Positions 12,101 through 19,963 of a stretch of DNA of 64,000 bases are shown here, one piece after another. The notes beneath the pieces are model-generated. The model ran no database searches. It saw nothing but the letters and a program-made list of their open reading frames with translations, and had not been told where the DNA came from. Origin of the DNA: Pisaster brevispinus (taxonomy: Eukaryota > Echinodermata > Asteroidea > Forcipulatida > Asteriidae); assembly GCA_023634235.1 (NCBI GenBank), contig JAMKCF010000001.1:3095606-3159605 (forward strand), given 5' to 3'. Every line of letters begins with the position of its first letter. Positions within the stretch are counted from its first letter, which is position 1. Made by a program: the position numbers and the translations under genes.

Positions 12101-15100
12101 TTTGGATGACAAGCGGTATCGCTGTTACACATCGCACAGCCGTACACCCTGTGGTCCTTCTGAGCACCCGCATGGGTACACTTTGTACAGTGTGGAGCCT
12201 TGGCTGGAACTTCTGCAAAGGGAAGATTATTTTAAGTCAGAAAGGGTATGGTGTCGTGGTCGAGAGGTTAAGAGCACTGCTGAAAAGTTTGTTTCAAAAG
12301 GTTAAAAGGGATTATTTTATATTTTTTCTAATATTATTATTTTTTCTTAGTGGTTTGTTAACATGCCCAGGTTTTGACTGGGTAAATTTTAAGCTTATTT
12401 GTGGTGTGGCGTGGCCAATCGGATAAGACTCAAGCTCTGGTGTTTCTAATCAGCAGAGTGTGGGTTTGAGTCCCAGTTTTGACACTTGTGTCCTTGAGCA
12501 AGACACTAAAACCATGATTGCTTCGTCCTTCATATGGGATGCAAAGCTGTTGGTCCTGTGTGTTGTGTTATGCACGTAAAAGAACCGAGTGCACTTATTG
12601 CTAAGAGAAGACAATTGTCGCATTGTTTCTGGCAGTGGCTGCTAAATGCGCAGCAGCACCTCGTAAACCATTAGAAGGTGCTACAAATGGGTCTCATAAA
12701 TAAAAACATAGCTCTGTTTATCCACTTGGAAAACAGTTAGTGAGTGCTTTGATACGCCCCTAGGCTGCTAGGGATGTGATATAAAGCGCTACACAAGAAC
12801 CCAGTATTATTATTAGAACTTTGAATATTGATCCTAAATAGAGGAACCTAAAGTCTATTTGAGAAACATTGCACTGTGTTCCCACAAGAATCCTGAACAG
12901 CGGCTGTTCAGTCAGTGCACTCTTTTCTATGAAATTGGCCCCCGGGGATGACGTAGTGCCTTGGACAGTGAGTTACCTTGTAGTATACAATCCTCAGGTA
13001 TCCGGCCCTGGGCCCAGTCCTGAAATCTCTCCAAAACGTTCACTCCACTCTGAGCATTATTCAGCAATCTAACTGCTTGGTACTTGCCGATCCCTGGTAC
13101 TCCGTCAGGTATGTAATCACATCCCAGCAGCAAAGCAAGAGCTATGAGTTTGTCATTGTCGAGGCCTAACTTGGTCTCGATGTCATCCGTAGAGTAACAT
13201 TCAATCTGGGGGTCCTAAAAAATAATTGGGTTGAGGTGTCGAGAGGACAATTATAAATTCAACCAAATCATTATGAATTTTTGAAATTGTCTACGAAAAC
13301 CACAAACTCCTAAGTCATACCTTCGAATTTGCATTTTTGTCAACTTTTACCCAGCTTTGCCTCAACATTGGTTTCAATATTGATCACCAAGGTACAACCA
13401 ATGCGATAAGGTCGACCACATTATTCTGTTCGCGATGAAAATTACCCGTAATAATGCACAACATTTCCAAACGCTGGCCCAACTTTAGAATGCCGTCGCT
13501 AGGGTGGCCGTATTGTAAACTACGATGTGCCAACATTGAAAATAGACATTCATATCAGTATAGACCTTTATCATCTTGATTTTTCTCCAATCCAAACCAT
13601 TGTAACCAAACCGAGGCTGGAAGAAAATAATAGTCTGGTTCCTTCCTTGTGCAATGAATGTTAGCATTCATTACTGCTGTTGGATACACAGGGAACATTA
13701 CCAAGATGGTGGTAGCATGATAAAGGTATATTGCACATCTCCCAACAAAGGTGGGGGAATTTTATATAATGGGTAGATTTCAGCTTATAGAACGTCTCAA
13801 AAGTCGGGCACGTTCTAGGTGCAATAGAGTGTTCCCGTGGGCAAATGCCCGCATTGCATTGCACTGTCAGAACATACAGCTGGACCGCATCATTGTGCCG
13901 AAGTACGGGAGCAATCCAACACGAGGGGGTATGCGCGCATTGGCATTCTGAACAGTCCAATGAAACTGTCCATGTGCTTGCGCTTGGATACTTATCCGAT
14001 CCAGTTACATTAGCATATTCCTGATGGTCCAACTTGTGAGACGTTTCCTAATGCACAAACTACCAGAACAAGGTACCAGCCAAAAAAAAAAGTGTGTTAA
14101 AAACTTGCTAATGGGTATAAACAGCTTTATAAAACTGGGACGTGTTTGTTGAATGAGTTATTAAAGAGCTGAGGGGCTCCGAGATCAAATTCAGTTTAAT
14201 GATCCACTCATTTTCAGATAGATAGAGCCCTTTATTAAAATAACAAATTACAACAACATGAAAAAGAAAAATCCTTACATTTGTTTGCAGACTGAAGTTC
14301 TTGTATACAGTTCTAGCTCCATATAAAAAGACATCACCATCTTCTGTTAAGCAAGCGTCTGCTATCTGAAATAAGGCAACAATAAATTAGACAGTACCGT
14401 AACTACAATCTTTAATATTAATTTTGGTTGTTACCCTACACCGATGTGTGTTAGCACTGTATACTCAGTACTTTCCCCGAGTTCTGTGAAAAAAATCACA
14501 GGCATATTACTCGGGTGGGATTCGAACCCACGACCTTTGCAATTCTAAAGCAGTGTCTTACCAACTAGACCACCGAGACTGCCCGGTAGCTAGAGGCAGT
14601 TGGAATCGTTGCGGTACCCGCTGCAAAAACATAGGATTCGATTCTAGCTACCGGGCAATCTCGGTGGTCTACTTAGCAAGACACTGCTCTAGAATTGCAA
14701 AGGTCATGGGTTCGAATCCCACCCGAGTAATATGTCTTTTTTTTTTTTTTCACAGAACTCGGGAAAGTACTGGGTATACATGGGGGCATTATGTGGATAG
14801 GGTTTTTTCAGTCCCAACCTGATTGCGTGGGTTTTCCCTGGAATAAATCTCTGGGGTTTTTAAGGGCTCGAATTTGGGGGAAATATCCACAAGACTGCAG
14901 GGCTTGTAGCTCAACATTTTTACTGGACCAGTGAAATGAGTTGAACGAGCACTAAGAGAAAATCTGTGTAGCACTTCGATACTGAGGAGAATTAAAAGAT
15001 ATTTATCAGATTCCTAGTCCTAACATTTTTTTCACAAAGGTCTGAAGGTAGCCTATTATTGTTGAATTGAAAAACACAAGACCACCGGGCTTGTCCGTTT

Positions 15101-18100
15101 GTGAGTTTACTGGCCCGACGCTAAAATCACTGGACCTGGGCCTGTGGTCCAGTGCTAATTTCAAGCCCCGGTTTTCCTCCCACATCTAAAACTGAAAATT
15201 CCTTCTTCCTCTTCTCTCCATGAGGTTCTTGGCTAATAAAGTGATTACATGTAAGCTCGCTTTTCTGAGAATCATTGGTTTTTATGACCAGAAGTAATAA
15301 ATGAAACAAAAAATAAAATCTTTCCAGCTTAAGCGTCAGTTTTTTGGTTAAAAAAAGTTTTAACTGCAATGCATGACTACCAGGAATAAGACTTCATTGG
15401 AGAGATTGTGATTTTAAGTGTGTCTGGTCAACAAATCTTACCCCTTTTTGATTGAGCACAGCACACATCGCCTCTGCTTCTCCAGCCGCTTGTAAACAAG
15501 GTATACCCAAGTGGTCCAACATTTCTCTGCACTGTCAAATTCCACAGATAAAAGAAAAAAACAATATCAAAAACATCAATTGTAGCAGATTGTGTAAATG
15601 ATTGTTTAAACAAATTTACATGGATGCAATGGAGGCCATGACCTTTGTTGCCCTGGTCTCGGCTTTGTTGCCCTGGTCTTGGTTTGTTGCCCTGGTCTCG
15701 GCCTTGGTGCCTTTAAAGGTTGCCCATTAGACTTCAAAATTTCCCAGTTTTTCAGTGCCTGAAATCAGGGCTGGAAATTAACACTGAACCCCAGGCCCAA
15801 CATGCCCGGCCCAGTGGTTTTAAACTTCGGACCAGTAAACTCAAGACCAGACCAGTCTATGGTCTTGCGGTACTCAATTGACTCTATAAGTGGTGGCGTG
15901 TCGTGGCCGAGCGGTCTTCATCGGACTCATGACTGGGACTGGTGTTGTCAGCAGCAGAGTGTGGGTTCGAATCCCGGTCATGACACTTGTGCCCTTGAGC
16001 AAGGCACTTAACCATAATTGCTTCATAAAAAGTTGGGAAGGTAGTGCATTCTGGCTCTACCAGCCAGGCTCCTAGTAGATGATACCCATGCCTACATCCT
16101 TACGGACTGTGAAGGGACTAACCCTGTTTCAGCCCCAGGAGTACATTGTAGGTGGCAGTTGATTTGGGTCGACAGCCCAAATCAGTTTAGTGTAGCCCTC
16201 ACCTTGAAGTGGCCGTCCGGCCATGTGATTTCAAGGGCGATATCTCATAAACAATTTTTTTAAAACAGGTACCTTACTGTGTAACAAAAAATGAAAGTGA
16301 GGATCAAATATTGAATTTGAATCTAGTACCCGTAGTAAAATCTTTCAATCGTGTACCAAACCATACATTTGTAGGGGCGTACATAATATCAGAAAACAAA
16401 ACGCAATACTCATGTACATGTACAGCTTGTTCAAGTACACAAATCTAAATAGTTTGCATTATATATGCTTTACATTTCATTCTGGTCTTGTAAAATAAAT
16501 TCAGGTCCAAGACAAATTTTAAGCTACAAGACTTCCGGTATTATGGATTTATTATTATTTTTTTTTACCTCATAGGCGTTATTGGCCATGATGCGTGCCT
16601 ATTGGCCTGCAATTTGGCAAAAATTTGCACATATCAGCCCACATGTTAATATGCATATATCGGCCTGATACGCTAACTTGTGCATGGGAAGAAACACAAG
16701 TTGTGACAATCACATTGCACCCTCTCTGACCAAATTGTGTTGACTATTATAAACTGTTCAGCACTAAAGATGAGTTGTCAGTATCACCAGTGTGATTTAT
16801 ATTGTGACATCACACTTTGCTTAGCAGTTGAGATTGATACACAGTTAAGATCAATCTTAACTCTTTGTAAAATTGACCCCTGGAATTTCATCTTTGAGAG
16901 GTCAAAGCCATTTTCATTTTGAAAAGGGCACTTCCATTAGAAAAACGTAAAGTCTAAGGGAAACTTTTGAAGGGACACCAAGGCCGAAACGAGCATCAAC
17001 AGAGGCCATGGCCTCTATGTGATTCCAGGACTTTTACCTCATTTAGCACGAACTTGAAACGGGATCTGCCCGACTTCTTCTTCTTAACTTCATTGCCCCC
17101 TACTACTGCTGCTCCTCCTCGCCCTCGTCCTACTCTGCCTCGACGATGACCCCATCGACCTCCCTTAGCTTCCCCTCCTTCTCCAAAGCGGACTTCATTA
17201 CGTCGTGCCATCTCCTCCCACTTGAGTTCAGGCGGTTCACCATCCAGGACAAAGATGAGGTTGATTCCCATCTGGGTCAGATTTGTGACTCGGAAAAATA
17301 GATTCCTGCACCAAATCAAGATTTACACATAAATATCTTTTGGAAGATAAGCCATAGTTGAAAAAATATCAAATAAGGGGGCCTTAATAAAAATGAAAAA
17401 TGTTATGTAATTTTATTTCCCTCTAAAAAAATCCTTGGGAGCAACTTAATCAGAGCAAAGAAAATTAATATCCATCCAATAAAATACATACAGTATGTCT
17501 GTATGTAGTCAAACTTTAATATTGTTGATAACTAATACTCTTAAAATCTTATTTGAAAATTACAACTTGTAACAAAAATGAAAAAGACGTCATGATTTGA
17601 TCACATAATTTTGTCTCGTACTCGTAGTATTAGTACAATAGTACATAGTTGTATGCGCGCCTCAAGTCAAAGATGGCAATTAAGTAGTTTAAATACGATT
17701 TATCTGTGAGTTATTGTTTCACATCGTTTTACCGTTTATAGGTTAAAAAACTAAAAATACACAATTGCACTGGCACTGCCACTGGCACATAGCCTTTTGT
17801 CAAGGCCTTCGTGGCTTGGACAGCTTTGTGGAGCCGCGATCCCAAGCATTATTATTATTATTATTAACTTTTTTGCGGTTCATAATGTTTTTCTTTTATA
17901 ATCTCGATTTTTGCTACCCAAATGGGGTAGCAAAAGTCCAAACCAATCAGAAGCGACGGGGGTCAGCGGGTCAGCATACATCAGACACAAGTTTTGAACA
18001 ATGCACGTTTCATACGATATGAAAAAATCATCAAAAAACAAACCGTAAACAAGTTGGAAAAGGCCCTCGTGGCTTCGCCACTCGGCTCGCGGGCGCGCGT

Positions 18101-18371
18101 GGTCTTCCGTTGCAGTCGCTCTGCTGTTTACAAAGCTGTCCAAGCCAAAAGGCCTTGACAAAAGGCTACCACTACCAGTACCACTGGCACTGGCACTGGC
18201 AAAAAAAAACCACAAAACAAAACAAACATAAATAAAAAAAATTAAAATAACAAACTAACTTTGCTGTTTCCACTTCAAAACAACTGCTTGTGCTTGTCTG
18301 CCAGGCATGCCAGGCAGTTGTTTGGACCTGGAAAAAGCAAAGTTTTTTTGTTATTTATATTGTATTCATTT

Positions 18372-18407
<36 letters not shown>

Positions 18408-19913
18408 CCAGGGGCAGTGCCAGTGCAGTTGTGGATATTTTAGTTTTTTAACCTGTAAACTGTGAAATGATAAGCAATGCTGTATTGCTGAGTCTGAGGA
18501 GGTGAGAGAGAGTGGTGGTGGCCGAATAGCTTATTTTTATTTTTTTTTTTTAGCAGCAGTAGTACTGCCAGCAGTCTGCCAGTCATTGAAATGATTGATT
18601 GGCATGATAGGCCACCAATAGGCTAGCCATGGCAACGCTTTTACACATGTATGTTTGTAACTGAGTGTACTGAGCTGAGTGAGTGTAACTTAGTGTAAAA
18701 ATAAAAAAAAGTGTACTAACTAAGTGTTACTAGTACAGTCATTTGACTAGTTCGGGATCACTTTTTGAATTCACAAAAAAAAGATTAGTACTTTTGAAGA
18801 GGCTTTGAGAAAAGTATTGTCACCTGTTTGACCAGTTCAGGATCAGTTGATTCTATTCAGAATCAGTAGCTTGCCCTCTATTGCAAACCAATACTCCCAT
18901 TCATAAAACTGTCTCTCAAGGACACAAACTTCACAAGTGTGTTGGCATGGACATGGACTTCCTTTCTCCAGAGAATTTCATGCAAGTGTATTCAACAGCA
19001 GCGCAAAAATCCAGCAACAAAAACACAAAACAACAGCAAAGGCAAATGAAAAGGTGAAGCACGCCTAAAAGTAACATTGACCCAAATATCTATTCTTCCA
19101 GTCGCAATTTCCTCCTCCAAGTTTCATTTTCTCACAAAAAAACAATATTCCTACAAGAATTTGTTGAAGAAATGTATCTTAAACTTTCGACTGCAGCAGT
19201 AAGATTTTACCTCACTGAGTGCGGCACCATTTGACGCAATGAGAGATGCTGAGTAGTGAGTGATCCCGAACTAGTCAAGGGTACGATGCCCCCCAAAAGA
19301 CGATTTCGGTAATTTCGTCTCCTCAAAAAAACAAGATGACTGCTCAGTATTTACCTGAAATGTTTTTTAAACATTCTAAGCATTTAACATAAATATTATT
19401 CGCCCTGGCGTTCAAATTTTAAAGGTGAGAAGTTTTTAAAAAAAACAGCGTTTTTCAACCAACATTTTTTTTATAAATAATGATCAAAATCGCAGACAAA
19501 CTTCAAGAAAATGGCCATAATTTATTTGTTGATGAAGTTTGGAACCTTATTTTGGGTTTGTTGGTTTATTGCATGTTATTCTTCACATGTATCAACAGAA
19601 ATTGGTAATGTGAGAAGTAACTTAATTATGGGGTTGTTGCAAAGTTGAAGTGATCCCGAACTGGTCAATGATCCCGAACTGGTCAAAGACAAATGACTGT
19701 ACATATGTACTACTGTCCTGAAAAAGAATGTGAACAAAAACGGATCAGATTTTCTTACCGAAGATGCGGTTTTACAACCCGTCCCTGCATAACTGCTGCA
19801 CTCTCACATATCCAGATACTCAGATCAACAGCAAGTGTCTGGCCCTTCAGTAGTTTGAGAGATTTCTGGGTTTTCACCGGAGCGATAATGCCCCATAAAT
19901 GATTCACTCCCAT
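5019..19913 (-). CDS. GEN1: GEN1 Holliday-junction resolvase, complete ten-exon gene
   Basis: A Rad2/XPG-family nuclease that cuts four-way DNA junctions symmetrically during homologous-recombination repair. The exons are 19759-19913, 17038-17305, 15442-15531, 14279-14365, 12977-13214, 12014-12212, 10533-10653, 8901-9099, 7659-7787 and 5019-7105. They sum to 3,573 nt (1,190 aa plus stop) with every junction in phase and GT/AG. The XPG-N domain starts MGVNHLW, with D30 and E75. XPG-I carries GEAEAM (E159, E161) and EDGD (D180, D182), so all six acidic catalytic positions known from human GEN1 are present. A helix-hairpin-helix region follows (CDYIPDGVPGIGK, about 232-244), then a Cys-rich segment, a chromodomain-like region (about 387-452) and a tail of about 700 residues. 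Human GEN1 is about 908 aa, so the tail is longer here. The C-terminal MDRLRIK resembles the human RQRLKLR end. Confidence 0.95.
7160..7495 (-). repeat. tRNA-headed SINE with internal MITE insertion
   Basis: Minus-strand relative of the GGGCTGGATAGCTCAG SINE at 30529. The copy is interrupted from about 7221 to 7422 by a foldback beginning GTGTGGCAAGAGG and ending GACAC, containing GGGGGACAGA near its ends. CAG flanks both sides. The same interruption is found in the SINE at 44755. It lies just upstream of the GEN1 exon 10 acceptor. Confidence 0.6.
7659..7787 (-). CDS. GEN1: GEN1 exon 9
   Basis: Encodes residues 453-495, including LTTIEKEELFTKAFPDIM. This aligns with the human segment following the chromodomain (LTIEEESLFEAAYPEIV). 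Acceptor AGCAG|CT at 7788; donor AAAG|GTCAGT below 7659. Confidence 0.92.
7981..8039. repeat. Interstitial telomere-like tract (CCCTAA)n
   Basis: Degenerate CCCTAA/CCCTAC repeats ending in three good units, inside GEN1 intron 8. A longer TTAGGG-sense tract occurs at 52861. Confidence 0.75.
8128..8541. repeat. Two SINE pieces in opposite orientation
   Basis: 8128-8280 is a tRNA-like head on the plus strand (GTTGTGGCCCAACGG, later GTGTGGGTTTGATTCC, then the CCTTGA...CACT extension). About 8317-8541 is the body of the same SINE on the minus strand (compare 16029-16256). Together they form a head/body inversion within GEN1 intron 8. Confidence 0.65.
8901..9099 (-). CDS. GEN1: GEN1 exon 8: chromodomain-like region
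   Basis: Encodes residues 387-452, with KMEWPVEYTVEKVLPL and later RRTRQGVACVEIQW. These match the human chromodomain (KMEWPNHYACEKLL ... RIRNGVHCFEIEW), which helps bind DNA next to the junction. The acceptor sits directly against an (AATC)n microsatellite. Confidence 0.93.
9104..9133. repeat. (AATC)n microsatellite at a GEN1 splice acceptor
   Basis: About seven tandem AATC units. Read on the minus strand they are TGAT repeats running straight into TTACAG, the acceptor of GEN1 exon 8. No pyrimidine tract is visible. Confidence 0.9.
9217..9475 (+). repeat. SINE, 5'-damaged tRNA-like head
   Basis: Retains the B-box-like GTAGACTTGAACCCCGG and the family extension (CATGAGCAAGACACTTAACTG). The usual A-box portion is disrupted. 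Sits in GEN1 intron 7. Confidence 0.5.
9765..10025. mobile_element. GGAAAGCTCCATTAAAG-TIR MITE, copy 1
   Basis: About 261 bp with inverted ends GGAAAGCTCCATTAAAG and CTTTAAAGGAGCTTTCC. Shared interior motifs are CATCCTTTTCATCTGAC, TTATCTCCATGT and CCAGGCAGATTA. Other copies start at 22001, 24264 and (inverted) 36711. Confidence 0.8.
10533..10653 (-). CDS. GEN1: GEN1 exon 7
   Basis: Encodes residues 346-386, including FPSRPVIEEYRSVKD, equivalent to human GFPFHEVIQEFLLNKD. The acceptor CTCCAG|GAAGG completes a Lys codon begun in exon 6. The donor GAG|GTGGGT ends in phase 0; an overlapping GTAGCA donor 4 nt further would break the frame. Confidence 0.88.
10691..10834. mobile_element. 144-bp foldback MITE
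   Basis: GGGCCTGATTTCACAAAGA and TCTTTGTGAAACCAGCCC form inverted ends. The interior has TTGTGACGTCACACTTTGC. A decayed copy sits at about 16740-16880. Confidence 0.75.
11343..11798. mobile_element. Long-TIR foldback element, copy 2 (MULE-like)
   Basis: Same architecture as the 2397 element: outer TAGCCTTTTGTC TIRs and an inner inverted pair GGCCTTTTCCAACTTG. The flanks share only an imperfect GTTCTCCC/GTTCTTCC repeat, so the target duplication has decayed. Lies in GEN1 intron 6. Confidence 0.75.
12014..12212 (-). CDS. GEN1: GEN1 exon 6: Cys-rich segment
   Basis: Residues 280-345. Contains HCTKCTH, GCAMCNSD, a further Cys, and CTCSWH, the same layout as human HCSVCSH ... GCRLCKSD ... CPCEWH. 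The CxxC pairs and terminal CxCxWH suggest metal binding; that is inference from spacing. Confidence 0.92.
12401..12813 (+). repeat. tRNA-derived SINE with ATT tail
   Basis: A tRNA-like head (GTGGCGTGGCCAATCGG ... GTGTGGGTTTGAGTCCC) is followed by an extension (CCTTGAGCAAGACACT), a body with ATGCACGTAAAAGAACC, and a 3' end GATATAAAGCGCTAC followed by ATTATTATTA. The layout and 3' repeat are those of a retroposed SINE. It lies in GEN1 intron 5. Confidence 0.75.
12977..13214 (-). CDS. GEN1: GEN1 exon 5: H2TH / helix-hairpin-helix
   Basis: Residues 201-279. DIETKLGLDNDKLIALALLL runs into GCDYIPDGVPGIGK, the DNA-backbone-binding helix-two-turn-helix of FEN1/XPG nucleases, followed by RLLNNAQSG. 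Acceptor TTTTAG|GACCC; donor CAAG|GTAACT. Confidence 0.95.
14279..14365 (-). CDS. GEN1: GEN1 exon 4: catalytic Asp pair
   Basis: Residues 172-200. CLTEDGDVFLYGARTVYKNF carries D180 and D182, equivalent to the paired metal-binding aspartates of human GEN1 (CLTNDGDTFLYG). Acceptor TTTCAG|ATA; donor AAAT|GTAAGG. Confidence 0.94.
14459..14779. repeat. Head-to-head tRNA-like palindrome
   Basis: Two arms of about 139 bp (14459-14597 and 14640-14779) are inverted copies around a spacer of about 42 bp. Each arm contains a tRNA-like sequence (TCTCGGTGGTCTA ... GGGTTCGAATCCCACCCGA) and a terminal AGTACTTTCCCGAGTTCTG-type end. Single partial relatives are at about 30145-30215 and 33340-33405. Within GEN1 intron 3. 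Confidence 0.8.
15442..15531 (-). CDS. GEN1: GEN1 exon 3: catalytic Glu pair
   Basis: Residues 142-171. LGIPCLQAAGEAEAMCAVLN is the XPG-I signature with E159 and E161. In human GEN1 these correspond to E134 and E136; the offset of 25 reflects the insert in exon 2. Acceptor GACAG|TGC; donor GGG|GTAAGA. Confidence 0.95.
15643..15712 (+). repeat. Short tandem repeat (TTTGTTGCCCTGGTCTCGGC)n
   Basis: Three and a half imperfect units of about 20-24 bp in GEN1 intron 2. Confidence 0.8.
15890..16256 (+). repeat. Near full-length tRNA-derived SINE
   Basis: Head GTGGCGTGTCGTGGCCGAGC ... GTGTGGGTTCGAATCCCGG with good A- and B-box-like motifs, then CCCTTGAGCAAGGCACTTAAC. The body (CTCTACCAGCCAGGCTCC ... 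CCGTCCGGCC) ends at GGGCGATATCTCATAAAC. The body also occurs alone at 46611-46865 and inverted at 8317-8541. Confidence 0.8.
17038..17305 (-). CDS. GEN1: GEN1 exon 2: XPG-N with Gly/Arg-rich insert
   Basis: Residues 52-141. NLFFRVTNLTQMG and FVLDGEPPELKWEEMARRNE match human GEN1, with E75 in place. Residues about 93-130 are a Gly/Arg/Lys-rich stretch (RGRVGRGRGG, later KKKK), roughly 25 residues longer than the human loop. SGRSRFKFVLNE then resumes the alignment (human TGRSHFKSVLRE). Confidence 0.95.
17709..18470. repeat. Inverted repeat enclosing MULE-like copy 3
   Basis: Left arm 17709-17780 (GGTTAAAAAACTAAAAATA ... ATTGCACTGGCACTG) is complementary to right arm 18408-18470 (CAGTGCCAGTGCAGTTGTGG ... 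TTAGTTTTTTAACCTG). The arms enclose the foldback element at 17790 and a poly-T run at about 18377-18407. Within GEN1 intron 1. Confidence 0.7.
17790..18168. mobile_element. Long-TIR foldback element, copy 3 (internally rearranged)
   Basis: Outer ends TAGCCTTTTGTC/AAAAGGCTA match copies 1 and 2. The left interior is replaced by an (ATT)n run at about 17847-17867, and the right TIR has lost several bases. No clean target duplication is visible in the surrounding CACTGGCA repeats. Confidence 0.7.
18736..19699. mobile_element. 964-bp TA-flanked element (pogo/Tc1-like, non-autonomous)
   Basis: Ends CAGTCATTTGACTAGTTCGG and the inverse ...CAAATGACTG are bounded by TA on both sides (18734-18735 and 19700-19701). 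CAGT ends and TA target sites are hallmarks of the Tc1/mariner/pogo superfamily. The word TTGAC(T/C)AGTTCGGGATCA recurs in both orientations near 18745, 18830, 19260, 19655 and 19670, as a sub-terminal array. No transposase ORF is present. Lies in GEN1 intron 1. Confidence 0.8.
19759..19913 (-). CDS. GEN1: GEN1 exon 1 with start codon
   Basis: Starts MGVNHLWGIIAPVK; D30 sits in LAVDLSIW. The second-position Gly is conserved in Rad2/XPG nucleases, supporting this ATG. Its context is strong (A at -3, G at +4). The frame stays open upstream to 19979 but contains no ATG there. Donor CTTCG|GTAAGA, phase 2. Confidence 0.95.
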
Positions 19914-19915
19914 GT

Positions 19916-19963
19916 TTAACTCCACAGTTTTACCAAGAACTTTACTTTCGAAATCGCCGCCAT
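19916..19963 (-). promoter_or_regulatory. TISU/YY1-like upstream ORF of GEN1
   Basis: AAAGATGGCGGC on the minus strand matches the YY1 and TISU (short-5'UTR initiator) consensus, AAGATGGCGGC. Its ATG opens a 15-codon frame that ends in TAA two nucleotides before the GEN1 ATG. Upstream-ORF translation could therefore limit or feed re-initiation at GEN1. Whether the transcript includes this ATG depends on the unknown transcription start. Confidence 0.55.

Noticed and set aside
14514..14590. Possible tRNA on the minus strand
   Set aside because: Part of a palindromic repeat with a second, inverted copy 60 bp away and no mature acceptor stem.
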